Shown: positions 22,478 to 24,074 of the stretch, piece after piece | How the letters are laid out: the number at the start of each line of letters is the position of its first letter | Numbering within the stretch: position 1 is the first letter of the stretch | Position numbers and translations under genes: made by a program | Origin: Chloroflexota bacterium | Lineage (GTDB): Bacteria > Chloroflexota > Anaerolineae > Ardenticatenales > Ardenticatenaceae | Direction: 5' to 3' | Length of the DNA stretch: 24,074 nucleotides | Assembly (NCBI GenBank): GCA_003520455.1 | Contig: DOUV01000741.1 | Coordinates: 1-24,074 of the forward strand | The notes under the pieces: generated by a model | What the model was told of the DNA's origin: nothing | Database searches by the model: none | What the model saw: the letters and a program-made list of their open reading frames with translations, nothing else

Positions 22478-24074
22478 CCCTGCTGGCAGTTCGCCGTCTC
22501 GGCGAAGTGACCCGACCAGGTCTGGAAGCTTCGGCAGTCCACACGGTAGCCGACGGTGAAGTCGGTCTCCACCAGCCACCAGTAAGGGAGGTCCGTCTTC
22601 AGGATGCGCTGGATCTCGGCGTAGGCCGTGGCACGCTTCTCTCGATCGGCGGTCGAGGCTGCCTGGTCGAACAACTCGTCGATGTGTGGATTCTTGTAAG
22701 CCGCGCCGTTGGAGAACGGAATCGGCCCGATGTTGTCGGAGACATACATCCGGCGCACGCCGATCTCAGGGTCCTGATTGTTGCAGTAGGAGATCAGGTT
22801 GGTATCGAAGTCGCGCTTGGTAAAGATGGTTTCGACCGCGGCGTTGCGATCCAGCGGCCGAATCTCTAGATCGATCCCGACTTCGGCCAGGTTCTCCCGC
22901 ATGACCTCGCTCCATCGGTTGAAGGCGGGGAAATGGACGATGTCGACCTTGAAGCGCGTTCCGTCTGCGCCGCGCGAGTGGCCCGCCTCGTCCAGGAGTT
23001 GGTTGGCCTTCTCCGGGCTGTAGTCGTAGCGTGGCTCGGGATCGATGTGGGCCCACGCGATTTGGCTCGAAATCGGCGAGGTGGCCACGCGCCCCTGGCC
23101 GAATTGCACCTGTTCCAGTAATTGCTCGCGGTTGATCGCGTGGGCGAAGGCCTGGCGAACCTGTAGATCCTGAAAGATCGGTCGCTCCAGGTTGAAGGTG
23201 AGCGTCATGATGCAGTAGCCGCCTCCAGGGCCGGAGGCCACCTGCTCGAGGGCCATCTCCGGGTTGGCCGAAAGGTGGGCAATATCGGGACCCGGCACAC
23301 GCCATACGTAGTCCACCTCGCCCTGCTCGAGCGCCGCGAGTTGGGTGCTGTCCTCAGGGATGATACGGAAGACGACCTCGTCCAGGTGTGGCAGCCCGGC
23401 CTTGAAGTAGTGCTCATTGCGCGCCAGGCGCACCTCTTCACCCTGGGTGTACGACTCAAACGTGAAGGGCCCGGTGCCGATGGGCTTGAGATTCGCCTCG
23501 GCCGTCTGAGGGTCCGTACCCTCGTAGATGTGCTTTGGGAGGATGGGGGCTTCAGTCACGTCCAGGCGCTGCAACAGCGGCGCGTAGGGTTCTTTGAAGC
23601 GGAAGACGACGGTGTTCTCATCGGGGGTCTCAATTGTGTCGAGCACATTCTCAAGACCGGCCTTGGTCCGCGAGTGATATTTGAGCAGGACCTCCTCGAA
23701 GCTGAACTTCACGTCGGCGGACGTGAACGGTTGGCCGTCGTGCCACTGCACGCCCGGGTGCAGGTGGAAGGTGTAGACACGCCCATCGTCGCCGACGTCC
23801 CAGCTATCCGCCAGGTCCGGCACAGGGTTCGCGTTGGCATCCAGGCCGACCAGCCCGTTGAACATCGAGTCGGCGACGACGTGGACGTCGAAGCCAGTGC
23901 TGATTCCAGGGTTGAGGGTGCTAGGATCACTGCTGATTGCGACCACGAGCGTCCCACCCGTGGGAGCCATAGCCTGCGGTGTGGCCGTCGCAGCCTCGGT
24001 CGGGGTGGCGGCGGTGGCCGCTGTTCTGGTGGGTGCCATCGTCGGTACCGGCGCCTCAGTCGGAGCCGTTGCTG
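22474..24074 (-). CDS. Peptide ABC transporter solute-binding protein (partial)
   Basis: This family 5 extracellular solute-binding protein extends beyond the right edge of the window, so its signal peptide and lipobox are not seen. The visible N-terminal part is a Thr/Ala/Pro-rich linker (about 45 residues), as is common in membrane-anchored binding lipoproteins. It is followed by GGTLVVAISSDPSTLNPGIS, the PDLADSWDVGDDGRVYTFHL and GVQWHDGQPFTSADVKFSFE signatures, VRQAFAHAINREQLLEQV and a C-terminal DLPYWWLVETDF. It binds peptides or related solutes and hands them to the two permeases downstream. The stop overlaps the DppB-type permease start. Confidence 0.93.
   Translation of the reverse strand, partial: ATAPTEAPVPTMAPTRTAATAATPTEAATATPQAMAPTGGTLVVAISSDPSTLNPGISTGFDVHVVADSMFNGLVGLDANANPVPDLADSWDVGDDGRVYTFHLHPGVQWHDGQPFTSADVKFSFEEVLLKYHSRTKAGLENVLDTIETPDENTVVFRFKEPYAPLLQRLDVTEAPILPKHIYEGTDPQTAEANLKPIGTGPFTFESYTQGEEVRLARNEHYFKAGLPHLDEVVFRIIPEDSTQLAALEQGEVDYVWRVPGPDIAHLSANPEMALEQVASGPGGGYCIMTLTFNLERPIFQDLQVRQAFAHAINREQLLEQVQFGQGRVATSPISSQIAWAHIDPEPRYDYSPEKANQLLDEAGHSRGADGTRFKVDIVHFPAFNRWSEVMRENLAEVGIDLEIRPLDRNAAVETIFTKRDFDTNLISYCNNQDPEIGVRRMYVSDNIGPIPFSNGAAYKNPHIDELFDQAASTADREKRATAYAEIQRILKTDLPYWWLVETDFTVGYRVDCRSFQTWSGHFAETANCQQG

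Noticed and set aside
1..24074. CRISPR array, tRNA or rRNA genes
   Set aside because: No regularly spaced direct repeats and no cloverleaf or rRNA-like sequence was found on either strand by eye.

Overview
The window looks like a chromosomal segment of a GC-rich bacterium, most plausibly a member of the Chloroflexota. This is an inference from the style of the SNF2-type helicase remnant, the small hypothetical proteins and the actinobacterial/chloroflexal layout of the hydrogenase maturation genes; no rRNA or other phylogenetic marker is present. Nearly every gene lies on the minus strand.

Bases 1-12,800 are an accessory, decaying region. From left to right it holds a degraded ISAs1-family transposase; two plus-strand gene remnants, the second followed by a terminator; a visibly AT-richer pair of MutS-like ATPase genes; a broken zinc-ribbon/HEAT-like gene; a set of small uncharacterised proteins; a collapsed SNF2-type helicase; a broken excisionase-type HTH gene; a membrane-protein scrap; and an intact tyrosine recombinase with its own promoter-like sequence. 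The upstream MutS-like gene is split by a complete IS21-family element (istA-istB). The element's GGGAA target duplication lets the ancestral 511-residue protein be rebuilt exactly. The downstream MutS-like gene is intact and overlaps its partner by ATGA.

Bases 12,806-19,554 are a tight minus-strand operon for maturation of a [NiFe]-hydrogenase, in transcription order hypF, hypC, a SIS-domain gene, a hypC/hupF-like gene, a second SIS-domain gene, hypD, a DUF4177-like small gene and hypE. Most junctions after hypC overlap, which suggests translational coupling. HypF and HypE make the CN ligands, and HypC with HypD assembles the Fe(CN)2CO unit. The role of the two GmhA-like SIS proteins is not known; their active-site motifs are degraded in complementary ways. 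hypA, hypB and the hydrogenase subunits are not in the window.

Bases 19,735-24,074 carry an oligopeptide/dipeptide-type ABC transporter operon: a solute-binding protein cut by the window edge, then two permeases. Behind the permeases lies a scar in which an internal piece of a second solute-binding protein is fused to the tail of a DUF1028-type gene.

The observations most worth following are the paired SIS proteins inside the hyp operon, the tandem MutS-like pair (both with Asn in place of the Walker B Asp) broken by IS21, and two sets of dispersed direct repeats that link the accessory remnants.
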